Assembly (NCBI GenBank): GCA_010405405.1
Contig: MU004234.1
Coordinates: forward strand, 763,818-827,817
DNA from: Microthyrium microscopicum
Lineage: Eukaryota > Ascomycota > Dothideomycetes > Microthyriales > Microthyriaceae
Reading direction: 5' to 3'
Length of the DNA stretch: 64,000 nucleotides
The position numbers were made by a program, and so were the translations under genes. Positions 21,510 to 32,050 of the stretch are shown here, in pieces. The first letter of the stretch is position 1. Every line of letters begins with the position of its first letter. The notes below the pieces were generated by a model. The model worked only from the letters and a program-made list of their open reading frames with translations, did not search any database and was not told the origin of the DNA.

Positions 21510-22997
21510 ATGGCTCCCTCGAAAAAGAAAACCCTAGCGCAGCAAATCGCAGATTTGAACGACACAACCCCTCGCGACGTGGACCCCGAAGACTTGGATC
21601 TCTACAATAAAAACGCAGACGACTCTTCAGATCCAGGAAGCGAAGAGAATGAGAATGCCGGGCGCGAGCACTACGAAGAGGTGGAGAAAAGCAAGCTCCG
21701 GAAGCCTGTGCAAGCAGCTCTAGGTGCAGCCTATCGTGGATCCAGAGTGTCTCGAGATGCTGTCGATGAATCTGATGAGGACGACCCGTTTGCGCGAGAA
21801 TATTCGGATTCTGACCGCGATGGAGAAAAGATGGACGATGATGATGACGACGAAATCTTACAAGACTTTGACACTGACGATTCCGATGTTGATATGGACG
21901 TGGAAAACAATTCAACTGGATCGCAAGATGAGCAAGGCTCGGAAGAGGATCAATCAAGGCAAAGAAATGGTGACACGACTATGGATATGAGCGAATTGCG
22001 TCGACTTGTTACGGAAGATCAGAAAACCGTTGCCGCAACGCTCACGAATGCTGCCAAAACAGACGTTTCCAAAGGCGAGGCTATCAAGACACAACGGTCG
22101 ACATTTGACTCGTTGTTGAATGTCAGAATAAAGCTACAACGAGCTCTGATATCGACAAATTCATTAGTGGAAGCTCCCGAGGAGAATGTGGATGAAGCAC
22201 AAGATGCATTGAAAGGTGCAGAAATGGCTGCTATGAGGCTCTGGAATACGCTTGATTCCCTCAAAATGTCTTTACTAGAAGAACGAACTGGCAAAAAAAG
22301 AAAACACGTCGAATTGGATGAATCCTCGCTCACCTCAACTTGGACTGGAATGCAAGCTTATGAGAAGGAAATCAAGCGCCAACGCAACTCAAATATGGAC
22401 ATGTGGGCTTCCAAAACTCGCGCTGCTGCAACAGTCTCACAAAGCCGGCGTTTGAATGATAGCGCTCCACAACAATCACTCAGTGATGTGCTAGCAAGCC
22501 AAATGTCCGAAATGTCTCGACTAGTCGCCAAAACCACAATCCCAAGATCGTGTGCCCCCATTCAAGCAGCAGCAAGCAAGTCCAAATCGAAAGCAGGAGT
22601 CGACGACGAAAACTCTGTCCCCATCTACGATGATGCTGATTTTTATGGACCATTGCTTCAAGCGCTAGTCGCACAACGGAGCTCTGATGCAGCTGCACTT
22701 TCTGCCATGAACGTATCGTTTGTTAGTCAACCATGGCAAGCAGCACGAGAGGCGAGAACTCGAAAGATTGTGGATACAAAGGCGAGCAAAGGCAGAAAGC
22801 TCAGATACACGGTACATGAGAAGCTACAGAACATCATGGCACCAGAGAATCGCGCATCATGGAGTGATAGGCAATGCGATGAGCTGTTCGCCAGTCTCCA
22901 AGGACGAAAGGTTGCTTTACAGGATCACGACTCGGACGCCGAGGAGGGTTCTAGAGATGTAGCGGCGGAGGGACTTCGTCTCTTTGCGACCGCTTGA
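21510..22997 (+). CDS. bfr2: Bfr2/AATF (Traube) ribosome-biogenesis factor
   Basis: Intronless, 495 residues from the first ATG (MAPSKKKTLAQQIADLND). The first 150 residues are strongly acidic (a run of six Asp followed by DFDTDDSDVDMD). The middle has the AATF leucine-zipper-like segment (FDSLLNVRIKLQRAL). The C-terminus has the Traub domain, DADFYGPLLQALV and then VDTKASKGRKLRYTVHEKL followed by MAPENRASWSD, which is the signature of this family. In yeast, Bfr2 is an essential small-subunit processome component acting in nucleolar 18S rRNA processing. Gene order (divergent from IND1) and length agree with Pezizomycotina orthologues as I know them. Confidence 0.93.
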   Translation: MAPSKKKTLAQQIADLNDTTPRDVDPEDLDLYNKNADDSSDPGSEENENAGREHYEEVEKSKLRKPVQAALGAAYRGSRVSRDAVDESDEDDPFAREYSDSDRDGEKMDDDDDDEILQDFDTDDSDVDMDVENNSTGSQDEQGSEEDQSRQRNGDTTMDMSELRRLVTEDQKTVAATLTNAAKTDVSKGEAIKTQRSTFDSLLNVRIKLQRALISTNSLVEAPEENVDEAQDALKGAEMAAMRLWNTLDSLKMSLLEERTGKKRKHVELDESSLTSTWTGMQAYEKEIKRQRNSNMDMWASKTRAAATVSQSRRLNDSAPQQSLSDVLASQMSEMSRLVAKTTIPRSCAPIQAAASKSKSKAGVDDENSVPIYDDADFYGPLLQALVAQRSSDAAALSAMNVSFVSQPWQAAREARTRKIVDTKASKGRKLRYTVHEKLQNIMAPENRASWSDRQCDELFASLQGRKVALQDHDSDAEEGSRDVAAEGLRLFATA

Positions 22998-23313
22998 AGA
23001 AATTAAACGAGTCTGAACTCAATTATGGATTGTCTTTGGAAAAGATATTGATACAATAAATTTAGCAACAACCTCAAATGCAGGTAAATTCGCTCGTCAA
23101 GCTATGATCCTAGCTAGATAAGGAAGCATAGGCTCAGATACTCCAAGCTACATACCTGCATCACTTTCTCTACAGTCTAGATTTCCAATACTAGAGTACC
23201 TAGGTACTTCGGATAGCACCACCGTCAAGTTCGATACTCACCACATCTTATCTCCTACCGAAATCAAATCAACCCCCAAGCTCCGTGTTCGAGGATTGGC
23301 TCTCTACCCCACT
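22998..23313. other. Intergenic/promoter of the PfkB kinase
   Basis: 316 bp of A/T-richer DNA holding the bfr2 3' end and the kinase promoter. The motif CTAGAGTACCTAGGTAC at about 23190 is a small palindrome. Nothing else is seen. Confidence 0.5.
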
Positions 23314-24381
23314 ATGCCACTACCGACTATCGCCCTCGTCGGCGCAATCTACATCGACACAATCCTCACAGTGCCATACTATCCCTCAGAAGATGACAAA
23401 CTACGTGCAACAACTCAACACATTCGACGCGGAGGCAACGTCGGCAACAGCGCCGAAGTGCTCGCCCAACTACACAAATCACCACCCAGCGTCGTCGCGC
23501 CCATATCAACACAGAACCCAGGAGACTATCCCATGATTCGCGAATCACTTCCTGGCGTAGAGCTATGGGGTATAGACCGTAAAGATACCGAAACACCTCG
23601 CAGCTACATTATCCGCAGCAAGGAGACCGGCTCACGCACGATTGTCAGCTTAAACAACATGGGCGAGTTGCAGCTCGATGAGTTTGTGCGCGTTGCTGAA
23701 GAGAAAGGAGAGGGTGTCATGTGGTGGCACTTTGAAGGAAGAAATAATCCGGAGGGGCTATATGAGATTTTGAGCTGGCTGAGACGCGCAAAGGGACGCG
23801 ATGTGGTCATAAGTTTGGAGTGTGAGAAGCCGGAGCGTAGAGGACTTCATGCGTGCAAAGCGTTGGCGGATGTGTTGTTCTACTCCAAGACATGGGCCGT
23901 GTTTTACATGAAAGAGTGGAGAGCTGCTGGTGCGAAGATTGGGGGATGGAGTGGGAATTGCAAGGCTCAGCAGCTGGGCGCTTTTCTTGATCTTGAGGCT
24001 GCTGAAGTTCGCAAGTTGAAGTCGGAGTGTACGAAGTACTTGTTTGGGACGTTTTCTGAGGGTGGTTCTGCTGTTTACAACCTGAAGGGGAGCGATGAAG
24101 AGGAGCAGAAGCATCATGTACCGGAAGTCTGGACTCCTGATGGTGGAGTTGTTGTTGATACTATTGGGGCTGGTGATGTGTTCATTGCTGCTGTCATTGC
24201 TGGTATGCTCGAACGATCCAAAGATGACTTGACTGTGCCTTGGGAGCAGCTACAAGACGTTCTAAGAAATGCAAACAAGATTGCTGGCGCTAAAGTGTGT
24301 CAGGAGGGATTTGCTGAGCTGTTGAAGAAGTGTGAAGAGGGATACTGGACAACCTGGTATCGCGATGAGGGAGAGTTTTGA
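23314..24381 (+). CDS. PfkB-family (ketohexokinase-like) sugar kinase
   Basis: Intronless, 355 residues, starting at MPLPTIALVG. The first strand and loop, IALVGAIYIDTIL, and the substrate loop RRGGNVGNSAEVLAQL match the ribokinase/ketohexokinase fold. The second PfkB signature, VDTIGAGDVFIAAVIAG, contains the catalytic base Asp288 and the anion-hole glycines. The enzyme is expected to transfer phosphate from ATP to a furanose sugar such as fructose; substrate choice cannot be read here. All key residues are present. It is followed by its own 3' region, and the next gene is on the same strand. Confidence 0.88.
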   Translation: MPLPTIALVGAIYIDTILTVPYYPSEDDKLRATTQHIRRGGNVGNSAEVLAQLHKSPPSVVAPISTQNPGDYPMIRESLPGVELWGIDRKDTETPRSYIIRSKETGSRTIVSLNNMGELQLDEFVRVAEEKGEGVMWWHFEGRNNPEGLYEILSWLRRAKGRDVVISLECEKPERRGLHACKALADVLFYSKTWAVFYMKEWRAAGAKIGGWSGNCKAQQLGAFLDLEAAEVRKLKSECTKYLFGTFSEGGSAVYNLKGSDEEEQKHHVPEVWTPDGGVVVDTIGAGDVFIAAVIAGMLERSKDDLTVPWEQLQDVLRNANKIAGAKVCQEGFAELLKKCEEGYWTTWYRDEGEF

Positions 24382-24723
24382 GGTAGAGCATTGTGCGTAA
24401 ACAGCTATAATTGAAAGGCTTTAAAGTTTCCATCCCAATCAGCAGTTCAGCATTAATTGCTACTGAGCTTCTGAACATGGAATATCTGCAAAATCACAAG
24501 ATTGATCACTGAGTCCTGTGATTTCTCAGAATAATATATCATGAAATTTGAGTCTCTTGGTTGTAGTATGAAGTCTCATGACGCTGACATGAAAGTTTTC
24601 TAAGCTTACATGGTCGGCCGTGACTGCTTCAAAACCCAGGAGACGCCAACAACCATTTCAAGCTTACTTTCATGACCTAGCAGCTTCCCACCCTCCAATA
24701 GTGTCCAACCCGGGGAGCTTGAT
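24382..24723. other. Intergenic/promoter of the F-box gene
   Basis: 342 bp with no supported feature beyond the 3' end of the kinase and the F-box gene leader. Confidence 0.5.
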
Positions 24724-26526
24724 ATGGACCGCCTACCATTGGAAATCTTCGAGCAGATTACCTCGTACCTATGGCGCGAGAAGGAAGACACAAGAGATGG
24801 GCCAACACCAGTCAGAGTCCAACCCGCCCTCGCGAATCTTGCTTGTGTTTCAGCACAATATCAACAACTTGTGGAGCAGCAAACTTTCAACTACATTCAC
24901 CTCAGGAGCACCGAACTTGAAGCTTTCGAGAAAATATTCCAGCAAAAATCTCGACGTCAGACATGCTTGAAAACGCTAGATTTTCACGTTATGCTGCCCA
25001 AATATGGGCAGAGTCAATGGGCACGATATGTAGGTTCGCTGGTTGAATTGACGGACGGATAGCTGTCTTGCACGTCCTGAATCACTCATGTTCAATTGCT
25101 GATGGCTAATCGTGCAGCGCTATGGCGTTCTTATGCTAACAATCTTACAGGAACGGGAGCACGACCGAAACAAGAATAACGAAGCTTTTCATGACGTTAT
25201 CAGGGATTTATTTGATATACTACACTCTTGGGAATTAACCAATGGGCTATCTTCTAACAGCTCTTCATCTGGATCACCAAGTTTCTCATTGATCCTAACC
25301 GCAGAAAGTCCTGGAGATTACGACCGAATAGAAGAATCTCTCGACGATATTGGGCGACGAAGATGGGCGAAATCTTTCCTTAAGATTGACGGTTTTCAGG
25401 ATATCAAGTCCGTTCGGTCGATTGCGAAGTTTAGAACGCCGTATAGCTTTGGGGGTAGAGCTTTAGACCCAGCATCGATGGCTATTCTTTCGTCTAAAAT
25501 GATTGGATTGCAACAGGTGGATTGGTCTTTTGTAGATGAGCAACGACGAACGCTGTCTATGGACGATAGGCGGGATCGACGATATAGTGAGCATATCGTA
25601 CCATTCACAATAATTGGCTAACGTGCGAGATAGAATTCTCACAATGTCTTACGCAGTTGCCACTCCAGAGTCTCACACATCTCAAACTTGCACTTCGATA
25701 CATCGTTCCAGCTAATCATTCATGGAAGATACCCAGCGTTCTTCATCCAGCTGATCAAGAGATTGATTCTCTTAGCCGGGCCATACATGCGGTGTCCCAA
25801 GCTCCGAATCTCCGACTGCTCATTTTGGAGAACGGAATGGTCCTTTCTACATCCATATTTGGACCTGTACAAACCAAAGCTCCCGTCACTGCAAGTCACC
25901 CTGAAGCTGGAACCGACAAAGCTAAACAACCACTGTGGCCTTCCCTTGAGCATTTTATAATCCAGCTTAGCCCAGTCACTCCCGAAGGATCATGGCTACT
26001 GGAAGGTAACGCTAACTCAATGAATCCACAATATGAATACTCGAGTGAGGACTTTGATGATGTTGACGATGAATTGATGATTGATTTTGATATCGAGAAT
26101 ACTGACGAGCCGGATCGCATAAACGAAAGAGCGGAAGCTATTGAAGCGGGTGATGAACCAATTTGGTTCTATCGATCGCAAATGAACACAGCATTATTTG
26201 AGCCGTGGGTGACACAGATGGCCTTGGCCACAAATCATATGCCAAAGCTGAAATGGGGAGCCTTGTCCATGACTACGAAATGGAGGGATACTGATGATGG
26301 AGAAAAGCAAGAGTTTATGGTTGACGTTGAGTGTAAAACCGTTGCAGCTGGTAGGAAGAACTGGGAAGTTCGTGTTGGGAAAAGTTTGGAGTATGTTCCA
26401 GATGAAAAGTTGGTACGTTTTCTTGATAATGATGCTGGCGATGAAGGCAGCGTTATTGTTCAGTTTGATTCAAGCGGCCGGGAGAAGTTGATGAGATGGA
26501 GCTATCAATCTCTGCCGCCGTTCTAG
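24724..26526 (+). CDS. F-box protein
   Basis: Model: exons 24724-25029, 25151-25597 and 25657-26526; 540 residues, frame kept. The first intron (121 bp) has a good branch site (TATGCTAAC) just before CTTACAG. The second (59 bp) uses GTACCA as donor and is less certain. The F-box is at the very N-terminus, MDRLPLEIFEQITSYLW, which should bind Skp1 in an SCF ubiquitin ligase. The rest looks like the Leu-rich, repeat-poor target region common in fungal F-box proteins (PLQSLTHLKLALRY), with an acidic insert DFDDVDDELMIDFDIENTDEPD in the last third. Target unknown. A MITE starts 20 bp after the stop. Confidence 0.82.
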
Positions 26527-26546
26527 CTTCATCTTGTCAAGAGCGT

Positions 26547-26757
26547 CAACGGCATGGCAAAATAAATTGCAAAATGAATGGCGTTCTCCCATCAACTCTG
26601 ATGGCTGCCACCAACGCTCTTCAGCAAAAGGTGCTATACTTCTCATTGTATTCGATAGATTATTCGAACTGAAACAGGAAAGCAACCACCCGAGAAAAGA
26701 GAGTGACGTCTGGGAGCCAACGACGCCGATGGGAGCGCGCCATTTGTTTTGCCGACC
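26547..26757. mobile_element. MITE, copy 1 (about 211 bp)
   Basis: The left end CAACGGCATGGCAAAATAAA continues to ATGGCGTTCTCCCATC. The right end, reverse-complemented, reads GGCAAAACAAATGGCGCGCT then CCCATC, so the two ends are inverted repeats. The outermost bases of the right end have decayed, and no target duplication is clear. It shares ends and interior blocks with the copies at 58.4 and 60.9 kb. No coding capacity. Confidence 0.75.
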
Positions 26758-26938
26758 AATTGACCGTATCAACTCGAATTAAACAGCCCGAATTTGCCTC
26801 CTTAGCCACCTCTCATCCTTGTTTATCCCCAAGATCTTGAATACAGTGTTTAAAAAGATATACTCTGTACACCGACCATTCAATCATACTCTATGGCGAT
26901 GCTACAACCCATCCTCGGTGCGCATCACCAGAGCACCC

Positions 26939-27364
26939 TCATTCTCTCCTCAACTCACGACTCGGAGGCCAATCCATCCAGACATAGCCTTGTCTGCGGC
27001 ACTTTTTGGCACACTGGATATACCAGCAGAAAAAGCACAGAAACCCTTCCAGGGCAGCACATACCAGTGCCAGTTTGACGCGTTCTTGGTAGGGAAACCT
27101 TTTTGAAGCGTAGTCAACGATGAACCAGGAAATGGCATTTGCGACAGAGAGCGCCATAAACAATTCAGCAAGAATGAGTCCCTCCTCGACTTGGAGGCGG
27201 GGCGGTCCGGGTGCGAAGAAGCCATAGCGATCAGGTACATGGAGATACGATTGGATCTTGTATCCTTTTGTGGCGATGGATAGGTAAACGGGACTGAGGT
27301 TATTGTCGATGATTCGTCGCCGACCTAGGAATAGTCGAATGTTTTAGAGAATCGTGGTGGCCAT
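26939..27364 (-). pseudogene. Small membrane-protein locus with an early in-frame stop
   Basis: A 142-codon frame beginning MATTIL, stop, NIRLFLGRRRIIDNN, then open to 26939. It carries two likely membrane helices: LILAELFMALSVANAISWFI and LALVCAALEGFLCFFCWYI. A basic tail KKCRRQG and a tryptophan-rich end follow. Codon 7 is TAA, the change expected from CAA by a C-to-T transition in CpA context. No later in-frame ATG precedes the first helix, except one inside it. It may be a recently inactivated gene or one whose true start lies on an unseen exon. The family is not recognised. Confidence 0.4.
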
Positions 27365-29530
27365 TTGATGTCGATGGTTAAAGCCCTTTCGATATGAAGA
27401 AGGGCAATGAATGGTTGTAGAGGAGTGGGATCAAGGAGTTGGTATATGTAAGTACTTACTAGTATCAGGCAAACATCGCGGTACTGCTCAATACAGTATT
27501 TGGGTAAAGTACTCTAGCACAAGCTGCTCCACCTCGGATTACATGTCTGGTACCTAAGATGCTGGAAACACTAACTAATGGACTGAGTGCTCCTGCTACA
27601 GGGCGAATCTCCGCGCATTTCCCTTCGTTCAAACGTTAGGTCGATCTGATATGTACACAACGGTTTGAAGCATGGTGTCAAAGGTAGGCCACGCAAAAGG
27701 CCAGCAATACGGCTCATCTGGACAGCGAGTATCCGTAGAAGGTAGTTGCATCAAGTCATCTACTCTTCTCGACATGGGGAGGTGCTGTCTTGCAGATTCT
27801 TCCACGAGCAACAGATGGTCATGACCATAATATCGAGAAATAGCAACACCACGTCAACTATCATAACATCAGGCAGCAAGAACCCAACAGTTGCTATTAT
27901 GGTGATCACATCAACAATAACGCGTTGTGATGATATGCCAACCATGAAAATCTTCAAGAAACAAAACAAGAAACTTGCCAGCACACAAAACAGGATCAAG
28001 GAGAGAGGTTGGAGCAACGCGGCTCCAGGAGCAAGCGATCACCAACCAGCTGGAAAGGGACCAGGCTAGACCAAACCGGGCCCATGGAAGACAGATGGAG
28101 GCGTCCAAAGTGGGCAGATCAGGGTTAGCGGATCGATTGCGGAGAGGACAAGTGCCTGTTAGAACTTAGTGGAGGGATAATTTCCCGATGTGTGGAGAGT
28201 GGTCCAAGTGTGCATCTTGGGAATCCTTGAAATGGAGAAAGTGAGTTAAGGTACGGAGTACCTACCGTACAGTAACATTGGGATATCGTGATGCTGTACC
28301 TGGCTAGCAAATATAGCTGCAGGACAAGATCATGATAGGTCGATATTGGTGGCTGTAAATGCTTTGCTGCAAGTTACTGCAGGTAAGAAAGCCAGTGATA
28401 TTGCAGCGAGGCATTGTTGGGTGTGATGAAGTGTAAGGGGTTTGAAGGCAAAAGAAGAAACACCGATAGACTGTTGGCGTTTTGATCAGCAATAAAATAG
28501 AATTATTCTGTTTATGTTTAGTTATTATTTTGTGTGAGAAACGCGACTCTTTATAAATTCGAGGAGAAGAGACGCGACGAATTTATGGATCGGTGGCGCC
28601 TCCCCCAAAGCAAAAGTTGGTTGTCAAACGTGGAAGTGACGAATGATGTGTACGACAGAGTCAGGGTCCAAGGAGAGAAAGAACGACGATGGGCGGCGGG
28701 CCAGACACGGTGGGTCAATTTATGGCAGGCGCATCTGACAACTTCTGGCTCGCTCTTGCCTCAGTTTATCCATCGTTCATTCCTCATCTGTTTTGGGCCC
28801 CAAACTCAACTACAACTCCAAATATCTCCTTTCTTCCCTATATCCTATTTACAGTCATAAATCCTCGGAATCGCCGTCGCCTTATCCGTTCTATTCTGAT
28901 CTGTCACTTGTTTGCGCTCGTTGCACTACTGTATCCTGCAGCCCTGCCCACTTCAAGCTGAGCCCCCGCTTTGACTTGCCTCCTAACCTCTGGTTTGACC
29001 TGCACATGCAGCTGACCTGACCAACAATCATCTGTTCTGTACATCTGCACTGCTTATTTACCACTACTGCTGCTCTACCAAAACCGATTCGATTCTGGAG
29101 CGTTACATCTCCAACCTCTTATCCTCCCATTGTCACCCTTTCGGCCCTTCTCCCTCCAATTTCGACTTCAAAACTCATCCTCGGCCCCCTCTACATCTTG
29201 CAACGCACAACCGGTTTCTGAAACATTTCTTCTCCTTGACTTGCGCTGGAGCCTGTCTTTCCTCTAAGACCAGTTTCTACCGAACGACAGATACTTAACA
29301 ACCTGCCCTATATACAGAACAAACAGCTCTGTGCCCGTTGCACGCGCGAGCCTTTTCCGAATCCCTTACCACTTGTACTGCTTCAGACGGCCTTGCAACA
29401 AACCACAACTACTCGCTACATCGGATATCCCGTATTCAAGTATCACTGTAACTTTCGGCTACCTGTCAATTCGTAGCCGACTGTAAGCCCAGCAGTTGTG
29501 TGACTTTTACTGGTCACGTACTACCGTGGC
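27365..29530. other. Intergenic, long leader of the Ser/Pro-rich gene
   Basis: No supported gene. Frames at 27.8-28.1 kb on the minus strand are hydrophobic but lack ATG starts. From about 28.8 kb the DNA becomes C/T-rich and lacks stops in no consistent frame, which suits a long 5' UTR or promoter for the gene at 29555. Confidence 0.5.
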
Positions 29531-29551
29531 ATGCGTGGTGATATGACATAG
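29531..29551 (+). promoter_or_regulatory. Upstream ORF of 6 codons (MRGDMT), 3 bp before the main start
   Basis: ATG CGT GGT GAT ATG ACA TAG ends three bases before the main ATG at 29555. A uORF that close would force re-initiation or leaky scanning, so it is a candidate translational control. Confidence 0.45.
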
Positions 29552-29554
29552 AAC

Positions 29555-30745
29555 ATGCCGTCAAACGGAAGCTTTCCACCGGTCTTTGAGCGCTCCTCAT
29601 CACCCATGCAAGGAAACTTTCCGGAGCATACAATGGTCTATGATCAGAACGAACCTATGGATCAAGTTTTGGACGGTCTGACTGCCCTACGAGTCGAACA
29701 ACGGACACCAGAACGAGAAGAGAATACAGAAGCCATGTACGATGCACAACTTCGAATGCCACGTCCAAGACCACTTCCATTCGGTCAACGTAATTACTCT
29801 CAGCCATCAATACCACAAGTTCGACCAAATACTCCTCCACGCTCCACCAATTCGTCCTCCCCCTTGCTTCCTTTACCCACACCGCCGACTATTACAAAGA
29901 CACCCCCGCGGCTTTCAAGCCACGCAAACTTTCCAATGGGAAATGCTCCTGCAATGGTTCGGGCACATTCTTCACCGACGTGTCTGTCTCCAACACTTGC
30001 TCCTTCTTTGGCACCACGCTCCTCTAGTCCAATGCGTTCACCAAAGCGGGTACGAAGTCCATTCAGACACGCATCAGTAGAAGAAGCTCCCATGAGTAGC
30101 TTAGGCATACCAATGTCTCTCGAAATTGGTAGCATTTCCGAAGACGCAGAGCTTGAAATAACTCCACGAAGCCACCACAATACAAACTTCAGTCTACCTG
30201 GTGCAACGGGTAGCACATCACCATACGGAAGTCTTACATTTCCACGAACTTTGCGTAGACGCCCAGCTTCACCATTACGTTCGCTAAATAGTTCTCGAGC
30301 ATCAAGTGTTCCAGCATCTCCTAACTTGTCTGCAACCTCCATTCCTTCTTCAGCAAGCCTTTCATCCAGTTTCAGTTCAGAGAGTATCAAATTCAACGAA
30401 ACGTTCCCTTCGGATTTCCCATACTATTACTCTACTTCATCACGATCACTCTCTCTTTCAATGCCATCAACGCCAACTTCAATTCGATCTCGATCACCAT
30501 CAATCTCATCTCTTGAGACTATACCCGATAGCCCGGACGCAGAGGATCTTGCTGTAGAGGAGGATCAGAAAGATCGCCAAGAGCGCAAGAGACTGTGGGA
30601 GACAGATAGCAGCACCCAAACTGCAACTGGAGCTACTGATAGACCACGGTCTGGATTTGGAAGCCGAGATAAGAGAAAGCGCTGGAGTGTTTGTGGAGCT
30701 GAGAAGCGGAGCGATCTGAACTTGGAAACCATTTGGGAAGATTAA
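29555..30745 (+). CDS. Serine/proline-rich disordered protein of unknown function
   Basis: Intronless, 396 residues. Most of the chain is Ser/Pro/Thr/Arg-rich with many SP and TP sites (SSSPMRSPKRVRSPFRHAS), suggesting heavy phosphorylation by proline-directed kinases. The end is distinct and looks conserved: ISSLETIPDSPDAE, then KRKRWSVCGAEKRSDLNL and ETIWED at the terminus. The short basic-then-acidic end with a Trp and Cys may be the functional motif. No enzyme domain is seen. The family is not named by me; regulatory or scaffold roles are guesses. A tiny uORF sits right before the start. Confidence 0.75.
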   Translation: MPSNGSFPPVFERSSSPMQGNFPEHTMVYDQNEPMDQVLDGLTALRVEQRTPEREENTEAMYDAQLRMPRPRPLPFGQRNYSQPSIPQVRPNTPPRSTNSSSPLLPLPTPPTITKTPPRLSSHANFPMGNAPAMVRAHSSPTCLSPTLAPSLAPRSSSPMRSPKRVRSPFRHASVEEAPMSSLGIPMSLEIGSISEDAELEITPRSHHNTNFSLPGATGSTSPYGSLTFPRTLRRRPASPLRSLNSSRASSVPASPNLSATSIPSSASLSSSFSSESIKFNETFPSDFPYYYSTSSRSLSLSMPSTPTSIRSRSPSISSLETIPDSPDAEDLAVEEDQKDRQERKRLWETDSSTQTATGATDRPRSGFGSRDKRKRWSVCGAEKRSDLNLETIWED

Positions 30746-31432
30746 AGCATAGCCCAGTACCACGTCTCCCACCCTACCATTGCACAGAGTTGCAAAATCA
30801 CCCACGATATCACAAGCCTCAGACCAACAGGACGAAAACCGAAATCACGGATACGAAGAAAAGAATTAAAGCAGAAACTCGCATAGCATACAAAAACGGC
30901 GTTTGAGAGGGATCATGACTTTGACCCACAAGGTTTTGCATTGGATATAGTTTGTATTTTGCTTTTTTATTTGCATTTGTCGTTTGATGGACGGCGTAAT
31001 TGATACCCAAATCCGCTCTGACTGAGCGTTCTTATGTTCGGCATTTGATATTTACTCGATTCCTTTCAAGGCAGATTGAAGGCTCGAGAACAGACTCTTG
31101 AATCTGAATCAAGTAGTCGACGCGCATTTAGCTCAGGTAGCAATTGACAACATCGTAGTTTCTGATATGACGTTTGGATGGTGCGGTAGAGTTGTGAATG
31201 TCGAGTGGAGTAGCCGGATGTGCTGGTAGATACCAGAGTTTCTTCGTGTGTCGACATGGACCATTGAGCCTATGGTGTTGGGAGTGCTTCTCTGGAATTA
31301 TTCTCGAGCGCTTCGAGGATCCTTCCAAAGTGCTCCAGATCCATCTTCAATAACACCTTCAGTGCCGCCCACTGCTAAGCAAGGTCCATTTGGCTCATGA
31401 GAGCAATTGTCATGATATCCTCCCATCCAACA
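30746..31432. other. Convergent intergenic region
   Basis: 687 bp between the stop of the Ser/Pro-rich gene and the stop of IMP1. Short frames under 70 codons only. No repeat or RNA gene recognised. Confidence 0.5.
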
Positions 31433-32050
31433 TCAATCAACATCCCCCTCCTCAACCCTCACCATCCCATCACTCCCCTCCAAACCCCTCAAATTCCACC
31501 AATAATCCTCCCCAACAGCCACAACCTTCCCAATAATCAACCCCATCGCCAACGGCCCATAATGTCTCGAATCCACACTCCAAGGCACATTATCCCCCGC
31601 CACCCAAACATGACCCGCCGGCACCTTAGCATACCTCCTTTCCCTCCCTCTCCCACCAAACAATGGCACCCACCCCCCCCCCCCATCCTTCCCTTGATCC
31701 TCCTCCACATTCCCAACGTATTCACACGCATCCCCATCAACACAAACCACATCCCCCGGCAATCCCACCACCCTCTTCACAATCCCGCCTCCCTGGTACG
31801 GACTTTTGGCCACCACGACATCGCCGACGCGTACATTGCGGCCCCGTTTTGTGAGGGGGTTGTAGAGGACTATGCCGTTGTGGACGGGTAGGAAGGGGAG
31901 CATGGAGGGGCCGGTGGTGGGGTAGATGGGCGTGGTGTGGTAGACTGCTAGGGCGAGGAGAGCGCTGGAGGTGTAGATTTTGAGGGACCGGGGGAGTAGG
32001 AATTGGCGGAAGGGGGAGGCTTTGGGGAGATGGGGAAGACGGGGCGGCAT
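31433..32050 (-). CDS. imp1: Mitochondrial inner membrane protease subunit 1 (IMP1)
   Basis: Intronless, 205 residues from MPPRLPHLPK. It is an S26 signal peptidase: a membrane segment at about 24-42 (KIYTSSALLALAVYHTT), then catalytic Ser49 in GPSMLPFL and catalytic Lys92 in GGGIVKRVVGLPGD, and the late boxes GDN and SVDSRHYGPLAMGLIIGKV. The Ser-Lys spacing of 43 suits IMP1. The enzyme removes sorting signals from proteins delivered to the intermembrane space. A run of 12 C on the plus strand at 31673-31684 encodes part of DGGGGWVP, an insertion between the Lys box and the GDN box that is longer than I expect for the family. The frame is open here, so the gene looks intact. Confidence 0.9.
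   Translation of the reverse strand: MPPRLPHLPKASPFRQFLLPRSLKIYTSSALLALAVYHTTPIYPTTGPSMLPFLPVHNGIVLYNPLTKRGRNVRVGDVVVAKSPYQGGGIVKRVVGLPGDVVCVDGDACEYVGNVEEDQGKDGGGGWVPLFGGRGRERRYAKVPAGHVWVAGDNVPWSVDSRHYGPLAMGLIIGKVVAVGEDYWWNLRGLEGSDGMVRVEEGDVD

Noticed and set aside
27760-28108. Hydrophobic frames on the minus strand (85 and 65 codons)
   Set aside because: Neither has an ATG start, both are cut off by stops upstream, and no splice restores a start. Hydrophobicity alone is not enough.
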